A DNA stretch of 64,000 nucleotides, from assembly GCA_965116935.1 (NCBI GenBank), contig OZ220737.1:2852001-2916000 (forward strand), read 5' to 3'. The DNA comes from VXYL01 sp965116935. GTDB taxonomy: Bacteria > Pseudomonadota > Gammaproteobacteria > Pseudomonadales > Azotimanducaceae. Under the pieces are notes generated by a model. The model was not told the origin of the DNA, searched no databases, and saw nothing but the letters and a program-made list of their open reading frames with translations. Below, one piece after another: positions 8,065 through 16,914 of the stretch (its first letter is position 1; each line of letters opens with the position of its first letter). The position numbers and the translations under genes were made by a program.

Positions 8065-8334
8065 CTAAGGAAGGCGGCTCGATGTGCTCTCGGAACGGGA
8101 CCGGGCCAAGGTCCGCTCCACGTCTGCGGTGGTTAGGGTCTCCCCTTCCGTCTTCGCAACGGCGATCAGGGAAGTGCCCGAACGCTTGAACGTGACCTCT
8201 GCCGGCACTGGCTCGATCTCCACGCAGCCGTCGAGCACGCGAAATCTCACCCGAGTACCTGGATGCAGCTGAGCGGCCTCGCGGATCGGCTTGGGAACGA
8301 CGAGGCGTCCGGCACCGTCAATGGTTGCGTTCAT
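8065..8334 (-). CDS. vapB: AbrB/MazE-type antitoxin (VapB)
   Basis: 89 residues from the ATG at 8334; the frame is open further upstream but that part is repeat sequence. The N-terminus MNATIDGAGRLVVPKPIRE is the classic SpoVT-AbrB swapped-hairpin DNA-binding domain, followed by GTRVRFRVLDGCVEIEP. The C-terminal 35 residues would wrap the PIN toxin. Proteins of this kind also repress their own promoter, which should lie between 8335 and 8400. Confidence 0.85.
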   Translation of the reverse strand: MNATIDGAGRLVVPKPIREAAQLHPGTRVRFRVLDGCVEIEPVPAEVTFKRSGTSLIAVAKTEGETLTTADVERTLARSRSESTSSRLP

Positions 8335-8383
8335 GGGTGATGGTTTACCATCTCTGGCGCCATCGATCAACCCTCGGGTCGTT

Positions 8384-8562
8384 CCCGACACACAAACATT
8401 GCGTCCCACAGGCCCATGGACGATTTCGCACACACCCGGCTGGTCCGCATCCTCCTGCTCCTCGAAACTCCCCCGCCTGCGGGCCTGATCCGACCGGGAG
8501 CGAACGTGAGACATCGGCCATCGCTTGTGGGACGAGACGTTTGTGTGTCGGCTGGGTTCTCC
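8384..8562. repeat. Inverted pair of the dispersed repeat upstream of vapB
   Basis: The copy at 8484-8562 is direct with respect to 6865-6948. A partial copy at 8384-8413 is inverted: CCGACACACAAAC and GTCCCACA are the reverse complements of TGTGGGAC and GTTTGTGTGTCGG at 8527-8551. The pair could fold into a long stem with a loop of about 110 bases. It lies between the vapB start and the PPOX gene. Confidence 0.65.
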
Positions 8563-8648
8563 GGGCCGCGGGAATCCGTCAGCGACTGACATGGAACACC
8601 CGCTGGATTTCGCATACGCTCCCTCGGCAGTTTGCGAAGGGGGGTAGT

Positions 8649-9026
8649 GTGACGTCCATCATCGAAGCTCTGGACCAGTACGGTAATCGCCCGTATCTGC
8701 TGACGGTTGGTGAGGACGGGCCGCACACGAGCCACACGCGCGTGGCACTCGCGGGCGGCGGCCTTACCTGTCCCCTGAGCAAGAGCGCCGCCGGCAATGT
8801 GCGGGCGCGACCGGCGGTGTCGTTCCTGTGGCCGGCCATCGAGCCGGGCGGCTACGCCATCATCATGAACGGCACGGTGCGGCACGTGGACGATGGCGGC
8901 GCCGAGCCGGTTGCCTCCATCGATCTTTCCGAGGCCGTGTTCCATCGGCCTGGAGCGCCCCAGCCGGGACATGGGGGCAGTTGCACGTCGGATTGCCTGC
9001 CCATCCAGCTCTTTGAGGGTGTCTGA
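8649..9026 (+). CDS. Pyridoxamine 5'-phosphate oxidase-like (PPOX) family protein
   Basis: 125 residues from the GTG at 8649, preceded by GGGGGG. The start TSIIEALDQYGNRPYLLTVGEDGPHTSHTRVAL is characteristic of small flavin- or F420-binding split-barrel proteins of the PPOX superfamily. LSKSAAGNVRARPAVSFLWP fits the strand that contacts the cofactor phosphate. The last 20 residues (GHGGSCTSDCLP) look like a metal- or disulfide-forming tail and are unusual. Substrate and cofactor (FMN, heme or F420) cannot be told from the sequence. Confidence 0.7.
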   Translation: MTSIIEALDQYGNRPYLLTVGEDGPHTSHTRVALAGGGLTCPLSKSAAGNVRARPAVSFLWPAIEPGGYAIIMNGTVRHVDDGGAEPVASIDLSEAVFHRPGAPQPGHGGSCTSDCLPIQLFEGV

Positions 9027-9143
9027 GAGGGGCAAGCTGACGGAGTTGACGCGGTCGAGACGAGGCACCGCCGGGGCGTGTGGAGGCTGCCTGCGCTGCG
9101 GCTTGGGAACCGGGCGAGCAGTGGTGCAGCAGCGTACCCGCGG

Positions 9144-10826
9144 CTAGGGCGCGCTATCGAGCTCGAACCCCTCGTAACCTCCGGCGGCCACCGCGTCGCA
9201 TTTCTCCACGTACGGCGGGAAGCCGATCAGGGGCATGAAGACCTGGGGCTTGCCGGGGATGTTCTTGCCGAGGTACCAGGAGTTGCAGGTGGGGTAGAGG
9301 GTTAGGTCGGCGACGGCGTTGACGTGGTCGACCCAGTCGTCCTCTGCGGGGGACGTTGCCTCGATGGTGGCGATGCCCTTGTCGCGCAGGTAGGTAAGGC
9401 AGTCGTGAATCCACACGACGTGCTGCTCGATGGAGGTGATCATGTTGGTGAGGACGGAGGGGCTGCCAGGGCCCGAGATCATGAACATGTTGGGGAAGCC
9501 CACGGTCGACAGGCCGAGGTAGGTGCGCGGTCCGGCAGACCACTTGTCGTCTAGCGTCTGGCCGCCGCGGCCCCGCACGTCGATGTTGAGCAGGGCGCCG
9601 GTCATGGCGTCGAAGCCGGTGGCGAAGATGAGGCTGTCGAGTTCGTATTCTTGCCCGTCCGTGACCACGCCCTTGGGCGTGGTGACCACGCCCTCGGGCG
9701 TGATGCGCTCGACGGGGTTGTCGCGCACGTTCACGAGGCTCACGTTGTCGCGGTTGTAGGTCTCGAAATAGTTGGTGTCGAGGCACGGGCGCTTGCAGCC
9801 GATCACGTTGTCCGGGGAGAGGAGCTCTGCCGTCTCGGGGTCGCCGACGATTTCGCGGATGCGTTCGCGAACGAACCCGGCTGCAGTCTCGTTGGCTTCG
9901 CGGTTCGATAGCAGGTCGGCGTAGGCGCCAAGGAACGTGAAGCCGCCGCGTTCCCAGCGCTCTTCGTAGTTCGAACGCCGCACTTCGGCGTCGTCCTCGA
10001 GCGCCGTGCCGTCGTTGCTTGGCATCATGGAGCCGAAGCCGGCCGGCATTCGGTAGTTGCGTTCGCGCAGGCCAGCGTAGTCGGCCTTGATCTCGGCCAC
10101 TCGGCTTGGGTCTAGCGGTTCGTTGCGGGCCGGGATCGAGTAGTTGGGCGTGCGCTGGAACACGGTGAGGTGCGCTGCCTGGGCGGCAATGACGGGGATG
10201 GCTTGGATGGCGGAGGAACCCGTGCCGATGATGCCCACGCGCTTGCCGGTGAAGTCCACCGGCTCGTGCGGCCAGCGGCCCGTGTGGTAGGTGTCGCCGG
10301 CGAAGCTGTCGCGGCCGGGGAAGTCGGGCAGGTTGGCGGAGGAGAGGCAACCCGTCGCCATGATGCAGAACTGGGCGGAGACGACATCGCCTGTGTCGGT
10401 CTCGACGCGCCAGCGGCTGGCTTTCTCATCGAAGTGCGCGTGCGTGACGTGGGTGTTGAAGGAGATGTCGCGGCGTAGATCAAATCGATCCGCCACGTGG
10501 TTGGCGTAGCGGAGGATTTCCGGTTGCCCCGAGTAGCGCTCCGTCCATTCCCATTCCTGCTGCAGCTCCTCGGAGAAGCCGTAGGAATACTCCATGCTCT
10601 CGACATCGCAGCGGGCGCCGGGATAGCGGTTCCAATACCAAGTGCCGCCGACCCCGTCGCCGGTCTCGTACACGCGAGCGCGGAAGCCGGCGTTGCGCAG
10701 GCGATGCAGCATGTACATGCCGGCGAACCCGGCACCCACGATTACCGCGTCGAATTGCGGTTCCTCTTGCGCCCCCGGCGCGGCCCTCGTCACCTCTGAC
10801 ACCGTCAAGATTGCTCCCAAGGTCAA
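9144..10826 (-). CDS. Flavin monooxygenase, Baeyer-Villiger type
   Basis: 560 residues with two Rossmann motifs: VGAGFAGMYMLHRL for FAD near residue 30 and IGTGSSAIQAIPVIA for NADPH near residue 200. Between them is the Baeyer-Villiger fingerprint FxGxxxHTxxWP, seen as FAGDTYHTGRWP. The length and GGTWYWNRYPGARCDVES match cyclohexanone- or phenylacetone-monooxygenase-like enzymes, which insert oxygen next to a ketone using NADPH and O2. The exact start is uncertain, because the first 25 residues are low-complexity and a GTG at about residue 9 is possible. It appears monocistronic; the HIT gene ends 36 bases beyond its start. Confidence 0.88.
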   Translation of the reverse strand: MTLGAILTVSEVTRAAPGAQEEPQFDAVIVGAGFAGMYMLHRLRNAGFRARVYETGDGVGGTWYWNRYPGARCDVESMEYSYGFSEELQQEWEWTERYSGQPEILRYANHVADRFDLRRDISFNTHVTHAHFDEKASRWRVETDTGDVVSAQFCIMATGCLSSANLPDFPGRDSFAGDTYHTGRWPHEPVDFTGKRVGIIGTGSSAIQAIPVIAAQAAHLTVFQRTPNYSIPARNEPLDPSRVAEIKADYAGLRERNYRMPAGFGSMMPSNDGTALEDDAEVRRSNYEERWERGGFTFLGAYADLLSNREANETAAGFVRERIREIVGDPETAELLSPDNVIGCKRPCLDTNYFETYNRDNVSLVNVRDNPVERITPEGVVTTPKGVVTDGQEYELDSLIFATGFDAMTGALLNIDVRGRGGQTLDDKWSAGPRTYLGLSTVGFPNMFMISGPGSPSVLTNMITSIEQHVVWIHDCLTYLRDKGIATIEATSPAEDDWVDHVNAVADLTLYPTCNSWYLGKNIPGKPQVFMPLIGFPPYVEKCDAVAAGGYEGFELDSAP

Positions 10827-10862
10827 ACGGCGCGCATTCTACGCAAGACGAGCCGGGTTCGA

Positions 10863-11267
10863 TCAGGGGAAATGCGAGCCGAGGTGCTGCCGCCAATCCT
10901 CGACGGTGGCGAGGTCCGGGCTCTCGACCGGCCCCGCATTCCAAACCGGCCCTGGCCACGCGTCGTCGGTCTCGTAGCGGCCGATCACATGAATGTGCAA
11001 CTGCGGCACCTGATTGCCAAGCGCGGCCACGTTGAGCTTGTCGACGCGGAACTCGGCGCTGAGGGCATTCGAGACACGCACGATCTCGTCGAACGCCTGC
11101 AAGGCGTCGTCCCGAGGCAGGTCGTGGTAGTCGCGCAGATTGTCCCGCCGGGGCACGAGAATGGTCCACGGAAACCGATGGTCTCGCATGAGCAGCAGCG
11201 TGCAGAGATCAAGCTCCGCCAGGTGCAGCGTGTCAGCCGCCAAGCGCTCGTGAAGGGTGAATGCCAT
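10863..11267 (-). CDS. HIT-family hydrolase (Q-x-H-x-H variant)
   Basis: 134 residues from the ATG at 11267. The histidine-triad site is QLHIHVIGR, in which the first His of HxHxHxx is replaced by Gln, a variant seen in a common proteobacterial HIT subgroup. PWTILVPRRDNLRDYHDL and a C-terminal WPGPVWN also fit. HIT proteins hydrolyse or transfer nucleotide phosphoramidates and dinucleotides. The frame stays open upstream for 600 bases, but the conserved domain begins at this ATG. It is followed on the same strand by the monooxygenase gene. Confidence 0.85.
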   Translation of the reverse strand: MAFTLHERLAADTLHLAELDLCTLLLMRDHRFPWTILVPRRDNLRDYHDLPRDDALQAFDEIVRVSNALSAEFRVDKLNVAALGNQVPQLHIHVIGRYETDDAWPGPVWNAGPVESPDLATVEDWRQHLGSHFP

Positions 11268-11638
11268 CCGAAGATTGTGCCACGAACGCGCATTGTCGGT
11301 GGCCAGCGAGGTTCTGGCGGAAGGGGCATTCAGGATCGGAGTGGGGGGACCTGTGCTGCCATGATCCTCCTCGGCTGGCGGTCCCCAAGGACCCGACTTG
11401 AGGTCGCCTTGGATTGCATCCGATGCGACCATCGCCGAATTGTAGAGCGGATACAGGAATGCCAGGTCCCAACGGAGCATGGGGATGCTGACCACGTGGC
11501 CGAAGCCATAGAGCAACCAACTGGCGGCCAAGCGGAGGCCACGAGGCATTGCCTGGGCAATCCTGGTGACCGTGAGGTAGGACTCGGGCTTCACGGTCGA
11601 TCTGATTGATCCCACCGACTCCGATCGGCCAAGTTGCG
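11268..11638. other. Gap with an in-frame hydrophobic stretch upstream of the HIT gene
   Basis: In the minus-strand frame of the HIT gene, an ATG at 11549 opens into a hydrophobic, protein-like stretch (LAASWLLYGFGHVVSIPML, then LAFLYPLYNSAMVASD) that runs without a stop into the HIT start. It could be a small membrane protein that has lost its stop, or an N-terminal fusion. I cannot assign it to a family and list it only as a possible gene at 11549. Confidence 0.35.
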
Positions 11639-12211
11639 TCAAACGGGACATTCGGCCGGGCCGGTGGGGTCGGTGCGTGGCTCGGCTGCGGCAGTCTGTG
11701 CCGTGAAGCGGCGAAGGACTCGTGCCCGGTGCTCGGGTGGGAGGTCGACGGTTTCGAGTCGTTCGATGAATGCCGATTCGTCGATCATGCCGTGCTGCGC
11801 CATCGCCGCCGTGAACAGGTTGTCTTTCTCGCGGCCGGCTATGTGCTTGGCTATGGCTAAATCGGTTGGGTCGAGACACCAGCCGATCGCGCCCGCCGTG
11901 TTCTCGTTCTGCACTTTGACGAGGCGGTTCCGCCAGCCGGCGGGCAAAATCGAGGTTTCCTCCGATACGCCATCTGCATACACGCCGAAAGTGCTGTGGA
12001 AGTGTGACTCTTCGCCGATGGTGGCCGAGAGGATCTCCGCGTTCCCCGGCGTGTCCATCGGATAGAGGTCGGCTTCGACGGATTCGGCGAAGGTGCCGGT
12101 GGCTTCCGGGTAGGTGCCGAGGATCGACTGGCTGCCTACGATGACGAACTGATCCGTTGCCAAGATGGCGGCGGCGGCTCGGATGATGTGTTCAAGCTGG
12201 GACCGATTCAT
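11639..12211 (-). CDS. DUF6036-type nucleotidyltransferase (AbiEii-like), candidate toxin
   Basis: 190 residues starting MNRSQLEHIIRAAAAILATDQ. FVIVGSQSILGTYP is the strand-loop of a nucleotidyltransferase fold with its GS motif. SVEADLYPMDTPGNAEI supplies acidic residues for metal binding. DLAIAKHIAGREKDNLF, with the R-E-K-D pattern, is typical of the DUF6036/AbiEii group. Related proteins are toxins that nucleotidylate tRNA or protein targets. The upstream gene overlaps it by 20 bases, which suggests a two-gene toxin-antitoxin or phage-defence unit. The toxin role is inferred. Confidence 0.7.
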   Translation of the reverse strand: MNRSQLEHIIRAAAAILATDQFVIVGSQSILGTYPEATGTFAESVEADLYPMDTPGNAEILSATIGEESHFHSTFGVYADGVSEETSILPAGWRNRLVKVQNENTAGAIGWCLDPTDLAIAKHIAGREKDNLFTAAMAQHGMIDESAFIERLETVDLPPEHRARVLRRFTAQTAAAEPRTDPTGPAECPV

Positions 12212-12527
12212 GGATCGCTCGGCGTTCCCAAGGCGACAGCACGCCGACGAATGGGGTGCTTTGTCGTAGTCGTTTCGAGTTCTCGTCGTCTGCGACTAGC
12301 AGGCGACGCACATCTGGCCAAGGGCGTTCGAGGATTTGCAGCCATTCGGCGTAGGCTGGGTGGAGGTAGCCCGAAAGCTCCGTCCAGCGCTCGATGTTTC
12401 GCTGGGGCACGTCGAGGAGGGTGGGGTCCGCGTTGATCTTGGCGGCGATGGCGATGTGGGTCTGGCGCCGAATCTCGTCGAGCCGGTCGTGGTCGTTGTC
12501 CCAATTGTGTTTGGTCGCTCGGGGCAT
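12192..12527 (-). CDS. Small protein upstream of and overlapping the nucleotidyltransferase gene, candidate antitoxin
   Basis: 111 residues, basic N-terminus (MPRATKHNWDNDHDRLDEIRRQTH), a helix-rich centre (PQRNIERWTELSGYLHPAYAEWLQILERP) and a short acidic-to-basic tail. No named domain is recognised. IAAKINADPTLLDVPQRNIERW could form a small helix-turn-helix, but this is uncertain. It is the first gene of the pair and overlaps the DUF6036 gene by 20 bases, the usual arrangement of an antitoxin with its toxin. Confidence 0.55.
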   Translation of the reverse strand: MPRATKHNWDNDHDRLDEIRRQTHIAIAAKINADPTLLDVPQRNIERWTELSGYLHPAYAEWLQILERPWPDVRRLLVADDENSKRLRQSTPFVGVLSPWERRAIHESVPA

Positions 12528-12620
12528 AGGACGAGTATAGCGCTCGCCCTAGGCGGCAGTGCGGTCCCGAAGGCACTTGCGCGGCCGCCGAGCGCCGGCT
12601 CGTCCGTTACGCAGCGGTGG

Positions 12621-13028
12621 TCATTCGGGCGGACGCTGGTCGAGGAACTCGCGTGGCGAGACGGTTCTGACGCCGCGCCACGGGCTGGGCGGGAAATGCT
12701 TGAGATTGCCGGTCACGAGATACGGGGCCACCGCTGCGTGGGCGACTTCGAGGAACGGCTCGTCGTCTGGGTCGTCCAGTCGGACGGGCAGCGGTGCGGG
12801 CACGACCAACTCGCCGAGCGCTTGGATTTGCGTGAGAAGGGCGGAGATTTCGTCCTTGGTAAAGGGGAAGCTTGGGCGCTGGAGGACCTCTTCGTATTCG
12901 GCCCACATTCTGGCGTCATAGCACAGTCGCAAGGCACCCGCGGAGATCCTTCCGACGATCATCCCCGGTGGCTGGAACGGAGAAAGCAAACCGGAGACGA
13001 GGACGTTTGTGTCGACCACCAGTCGCAC
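12621..13028 (-). CDS. PIN-domain toxin (PilT N-terminal type)
   Basis: 135 residues. MRLVVDTNVLVSGLL carries the first PIN aspartate (D6). MWAEYEEVLQRP holds the conserved glutamate. DDPDDEPFLEVAHAA and YLVTGNLKHFP supply the remaining acidic residues and the family block of the putative toxin-antitoxin PIN group. It is an RNase toxin candidate paired with the Phd-like gene just upstream (3-base gap). Its sequence differs clearly from the VapC at 7633-8064. Confidence 0.82.
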   Translation of the reverse strand: MRLVVDTNVLVSGLLSPFQPPGMIVGRISAGALRLCYDARMWAEYEEVLQRPSFPFTKDEISALLTQIQALGELVVPAPLPVRLDDPDDEPFLEVAHAAVAPYLVTGNLKHFPPSPWRGVRTVSPREFLDQRPPE

Positions 13029-13031
13029 TTA

Positions 13032-13319
13032 TCACTCAGCACGGCTCGCGCGTGCCGCAGCGATTTCGGCGTTGATGTCGTCGAGCGTCATTTTGTCGGC
13101 ACCGGTCTCCCGTGCCCGGCGCTGCATCGTCGCGACCGCGAGTTGAGCCCTCGCTTGCCGGAGCGCCGCCAAGGACGCGTCTAGCGTTTTCGCCGTCGTT
13201 GCCGACAGTATGGCGATTGGCTTGCCATTGGACGTGACCACCAAGTCCTGGGATTCGGCCAACGATGCCCACACGTCGGCGGATTGGAGGCGGAGTTGGC
13301 GCACGCTGATGAACTCCAC
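13032..13319 (-). CDS. Phd/YefM-type antitoxin
   Basis: 95 residues from the GTG at 13319; another GTG at 13340 would add seven residues. EFISVRQLRLQSADVWASLAESQDLVVTSNGKPIAIL is the Phd/YefM N-terminal DNA-binding domain. The C-terminal half is helical and charged, as expected for the toxin-binding part. It precedes the PIN toxin gene and probably represses this operon. Confidence 0.8.
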   Translation of the reverse strand: MEFISVRQLRLQSADVWASLAESQDLVVTSNGKPIAILSATTAKTLDASLAALRQARAQLAVATMQRRARETGADKMTLDDINAEIAAARASRAE

Positions 13320-13493
13320 GGCAACCACCTTGGGGAACACAATTGGTAGCTTGAGTGTGCATCCGATCGTGAAACAAAGTCAAACAGGATGCGGAGGCTC
13401 GAATGAACCTGACCCGACCATTGAACGGGAAGACGTGACCCACGAGGCGTTCAACCAAGCCTTGAAGAGGATTCTGCTTGCCAACAAGCCGCT

Positions 13494-13565
13494 CCTCGGA
13501 GGGAAGGCATTCTGCCTTCCCTCCGAGGACCCGCCCATTGCCAAGTCCGACAGATTAGCGTCAAG
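13494..13565. repeat. Perfect 16-bp palindrome plus a CAAGTCCGACAGATT terminus
   Basis: Arms CCTCGGAGGGAAGGCA (13494-13509) and TGCCTTCCCTCCGAGG (13513-13528) enclose a 3-base loop. Downstream, GCCAAGTCCGACAGATT (near 13549-13565) is the reverse complement of the left end of the repeat at 23614-23708. The rest of the 304-base gap 13320-13623 holds no gene. Confidence 0.75.
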
Positions 13566-13623
13566 GAACCCTTGCGCATTTTGCTACACAATTCCCCTCC
13601 AAAGGCGGGCTCTCCTCCGAGGA

Positions 13624-16542
13624 TCAGCGTTTCGGGAAGCCGCCCACCCAGATGGGGCTGGACCAGGCCATGGCGTCGTTGGCTTGGGTGACACGGATGA
13701 AATACCAGTCGCCGTGGCGGGTGCCTTGGTCGGTGAACTCGAACGCCACGTCCATTGCGCCTTCGGTGCGGGCGCGGCGTAGATGGACTTGGTCGGTGTA
13801 TTCGCCGAAGGGGATCTCGGCGCTGGCTTGGCCGCGGCTGGCTTCTCGGAAGGAGAGTTCAACCGTGCCTGGCGGAGTGGTTTGGTGGCGGCGAAAGATG
13901 GGTGGGCCGCCACCGAATTCTGTGGCTTCGTCGAGCTTCAGCGTCAATTTGCCAGGGCGCTTCACGTCCGCCAGGGTGAGCAGCAGGGAGCTTGGGCCGC
14001 CGCGGGTGTGGGTTGCGAAGCGCAGGGTAGTGGCGTCCACCCTTGCCACGCTCTGGATGTTGGCGTTGTGCAGGTCCATGCCCACGGCATCGACGATGGT
14101 TGCGCCTTCCACGGTGAGTTCGCCGCGCCAGCCGCGCCAACCGCGGGGGTTGTCACCGGAGTGCATGGGGGTGGAGTCGGAGTGGAAGACGAGCTGGTAT
14201 TGGCCGTCCTTGGGCGGGCCCGGCTCCGGCGGAAACTCGCGGCGGTCGATTTCGCGGTCGTTCTTCACCAGCACGATGCTGTCGATGGGGGCGGTGCCGA
14301 TGATTCGGCCACGCACCACGCGATGCTCGGCGAACTCAGCCCGCTGGCCCATGCCGGTGCCGTTCACGGTAACGTCCAGGATGATGCGGTCGCCGGTGGT
14401 GGCGTAGGTGTCGAGGTTCTTCATCGCGTCGAACAAGGCATCGGTGGTTCGCTCGGTCGCGAGCAGCGCACCGAGGCCGCCGCGCTGGGACAGCGAACCT
14501 CCCTTGGGCGCGCTGTAGCCGGGCTGGCTGAGGTGGTTGTCGCTGGCGGCGATGAAGCCCACTTGGTGGCCGTGGTTCAAGTACATGCGGCCGAACCACT
14601 CGAAGTTGCCGTGCTGCGACATGATCTCCACCAGCGGCTCGAGTTCGGGATCGTTCTGGCGGTAGTCGCCCGACTGGTGCGCGTGCGGAATCACCACTAC
14701 GTCGCGGGGGGCGTGGTGATTGCGCAGTCCCTGGTATAGCCGGGAGAGGGTGCCGTATTCCTGGGCGGGGATGCGTGGGCCTTGGAAAGGGCGTCGAAAC
14801 AGCACGTTGTGGTGGCCGCCCTGAAGGTTGCGAATGGTCCACTCGTAGCCGACGAAGGCGACGAAATGCCCGTCCCAGGTGAAGTTCTGCACAATGTTGT
14901 TCAGCATGTTCCACTCGTAGTCGTCCATCCAGATGTCGTGTTCGGAGTGGGTGACGTAGTCGAGCCGGGCATCTTCTCGTGCCCATTCCATGAACCGCTG
15001 CGGCGTGCCGACGCCTTCGGCAAAGCCGGAGTGGCCGTGGGTGTCGCCCCAGTAGATGCGTCGCTCGGGCGCTTCCTGCACAAGGATGGGATTGGCGACG
15101 CCACGGATGGCGCCGTCGGCGGAACGGAAGGAGAAGCGATAGACGCCTGGTTGGCCCAAGGTGATGCCGGAGACGACGCGGATGACGCCGGGGTCGCGTG
15201 GTCGGAAGGGGTGCTTCCAGCGCGGTGGCGGGTCCTCCTCCAAACCATCGCGGTGCATCACGATTCGATTGCCGCCGACTGGAGCTACGTGCTGGTCGAT
15301 GATGACGGCGGGATTGTCCTCGGTGGGTGGAGCGGTATCGCCGGCCTCGCGGGCCGTGTGGACAAAGGTGGGGTGCCCGAAGGGCTCGCCGTTGAAGTGC
15401 ACACCGCCGACGAGGTCGGCCGGCAACGGCTCATTCAAGATGTAGGCGGTCGTCCAGCGAAGCGGTACGCGTTCCTCTCCCGGCTCCGACGTGGGATAGC
15501 CGAGCTCTTGCAGCATGCGGTCATGGTTCGCTTGCTCCTCATCGGTGCGGGGCCTGGCGGTCTGATGGATCGCCCCGAAGAGATCGCCGTTGAGCCGAAT
15601 CTCCCACCACTCGGGAATGGGCTCGCGGGCGCGGTTGTAGAAGCGGTCTTCGGCGCGAATGTGCAGGTCGAAGGGTTCGCCGGGAGCCACCACCGAGGGG
15701 GCGAAGCCGCGCAGCGCAGCGACGGTCGTACCGCTGACGACGATGGGTTGGATCGGCAGGCTCACAAGCAATCCCGAGCCGTCGAAGTCCACATACAGAG
15801 GCAAAGGCATGCGGTCGCTGCTGAAATCGGGAAGCAAAATGCCAGCGCCGCCGCCGCTGGCATCGCCATAGGTGATCGTCACCGTATCGCCGGCTGCGAG
15901 CCGTCCGGAAACGACGCGGAACATCAGGTTGTCGATGCCGCCCCGAAAGCCGCCGTGCATCCCGGACATGAGCGCGCCGTGACGGGCAAAGGCGACTCGT
16001 GGATTCGACGAGGCGATGGTGACGTGGTTGTCGGCACCGGGATCGTCGGTTTGGAAGTGGCCGAAGCCCGCCATGAAATGGCGGGCCACGACGATACCGC
16101 CGCCGGGCTCCACCGCTTTGGACCCGACGGTCCAGGTCTGGCGAATGGTGGCGTAGGTGCGCGCCTCAAACGGGCCCGTGTCTGCGACCAGGGTGCCGCG
16201 GGCGCTGGGCTCGTCGTCGATCAGGGTGAACTCGGCGATGAAGCGATCGAGGTTCCTCATGCCACCTTCGCTGGCGCCGTAGGCGAGCACTTGGGACACG
16301 GTTTGGGTGGCGTTCACCGGCACGTAGTCGCCGGTGAGGGAGTAGGCATTGATCCACGCCCAGAGGGTTTGCGCCCGCTCGCGGGCATTGCCGGCGTCTG
16401 TCGGCGCCTGCCCGAGGTCGGCCTTCAACGCTTCCACCCGCGCCCGGAGGTCGTCGTCGAGATAGTCGGCTGGCGCGCCGTCCTGCTCGGCCGCAGCAGC
16501 GAGGCCCGCCAGCACGCAAGCCGCAAGGAAGTACCTAACCAT
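13624..16542 (-). CDS. DUF3604 protein, predicted secreted PHP-like metallo-hydrolase
   Basis: 972 residues from the ATG at 16542, which begins a signal peptide (MVRYFLAACVLAGLAAAAEQ). Upstream in-frame sequence is repeat-derived and is excluded. After beta-rich N-terminal parts, the DUF3604 core starts with RIYWGDTHGHSGFAEGVGTP. DYVTHSEHDIW, VVIPHAHQSGDY and FIAASDNHLSQPG follow, giving the His/Asp cluster of a PHP-type metal site. Sequence length is above the usual 600-750, because of the large N-terminal region. Known members are poorly characterised, so the substrate is unknown. It stands alone between repeat-filled gaps. Confidence 0.85.
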   Translation of the reverse strand: MVRYFLAACVLAGLAAAAEQDGAPADYLDDDLRARVEALKADLGQAPTDAGNARERAQTLWAWINAYSLTGDYVPVNATQTVSQVLAYGASEGGMRNLDRFIAEFTLIDDEPSARGTLVADTGPFEARTYATIRQTWTVGSKAVEPGGGIVVARHFMAGFGHFQTDDPGADNHVTIASSNPRVAFARHGALMSGMHGGFRGGIDNLMFRVVSGRLAAGDTVTITYGDASGGGAGILLPDFSSDRMPLPLYVDFDGSGLLVSLPIQPIVVSGTTVAALRGFAPSVVAPGEPFDLHIRAEDRFYNRAREPIPEWWEIRLNGDLFGAIHQTARPRTDEEQANHDRMLQELGYPTSEPGEERVPLRWTTAYILNEPLPADLVGGVHFNGEPFGHPTFVHTAREAGDTAPPTEDNPAVIIDQHVAPVGGNRIVMHRDGLEEDPPPRWKHPFRPRDPGVIRVVSGITLGQPGVYRFSFRSADGAIRGVANPILVQEAPERRIYWGDTHGHSGFAEGVGTPQRFMEWAREDARLDYVTHSEHDIWMDDYEWNMLNNIVQNFTWDGHFVAFVGYEWTIRNLQGGHHNVLFRRPFQGPRIPAQEYGTLSRLYQGLRNHHAPRDVVVIPHAHQSGDYRQNDPELEPLVEIMSQHGNFEWFGRMYLNHGHQVGFIAASDNHLSQPGYSAPKGGSLSQRGGLGALLATERTTDALFDAMKNLDTYATTGDRIILDVTVNGTGMGQRAEFAEHRVVRGRIIGTAPIDSIVLVKNDREIDRREFPPEPGPPKDGQYQLVFHSDSTPMHSGDNPRGWRGWRGELTVEGATIVDAVGMDLHNANIQSVARVDATTLRFATHTRGGPSSLLLTLADVKRPGKLTLKLDEATEFGGGPPIFRRHQTTPPGTVELSFREASRGQASAEIPFGEYTDQVHLRRARTEGAMDVAFEFTDQGTRHGDWYFIRVTQANDAMAWSSPIWVGGFPKR

Positions 16543-16634
16543 CGACACCGGCGACGTCTCTGAATGTGGATACGGGGATTGTACGTCGGCATCTTGGACT
16601 GGCGCTTGAACAACGAGCGGTTTGGGGGGCGGCA

Positions 16635-16720
16635 CCGTAGGGAACGGGCTTGTCCCGTCCCGTGCCGAGCTTCGTCGCAAACGCCTTCATTACGGGAGGG
16701 GACAAGCCCCTCCCCTACGG
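16635..16720. repeat. CCGTAGGG-bounded inverted repeat element
   Basis: 86 bases with ends CCGTAGGG (16635-16642) and CCCTACGG (16713-16720). Internal ACGGGCTTGTCCCGT and GGAGGGGACAAGCCCC hairpins match those in the elements at 28298-28553 and 36747-36904. It occupies the centre of the 372-base gap between DUF3604 and DUF2066. Confidence 0.75.
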
Positions 16721-16914
16721 AACATGGCCAGCATCTGTGGGTACGCAATTCGCTCCATATGTGGAACGCAGGGGCGCCTCTTGCCCGCTGCGAGGCGCGT
16801 TTGGAGGGTTGGGGTGCCTGCTTCATGGCAAATCCGGAATGGGCCCGAGGAACGGGTACGGGACGTTGGTTTTCAGTAGAATTCGCGCCCGCGCTCCACA
16901 CACGACCTTCCGCC

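Noticed and set aside
14782..16563. 593-codon ORF antisense to the DUF3604 gene
   Set aside because: It is a GC-driven shadow frame with no domain-like segments, while the minus strand carries clear DUF3604 motifs.
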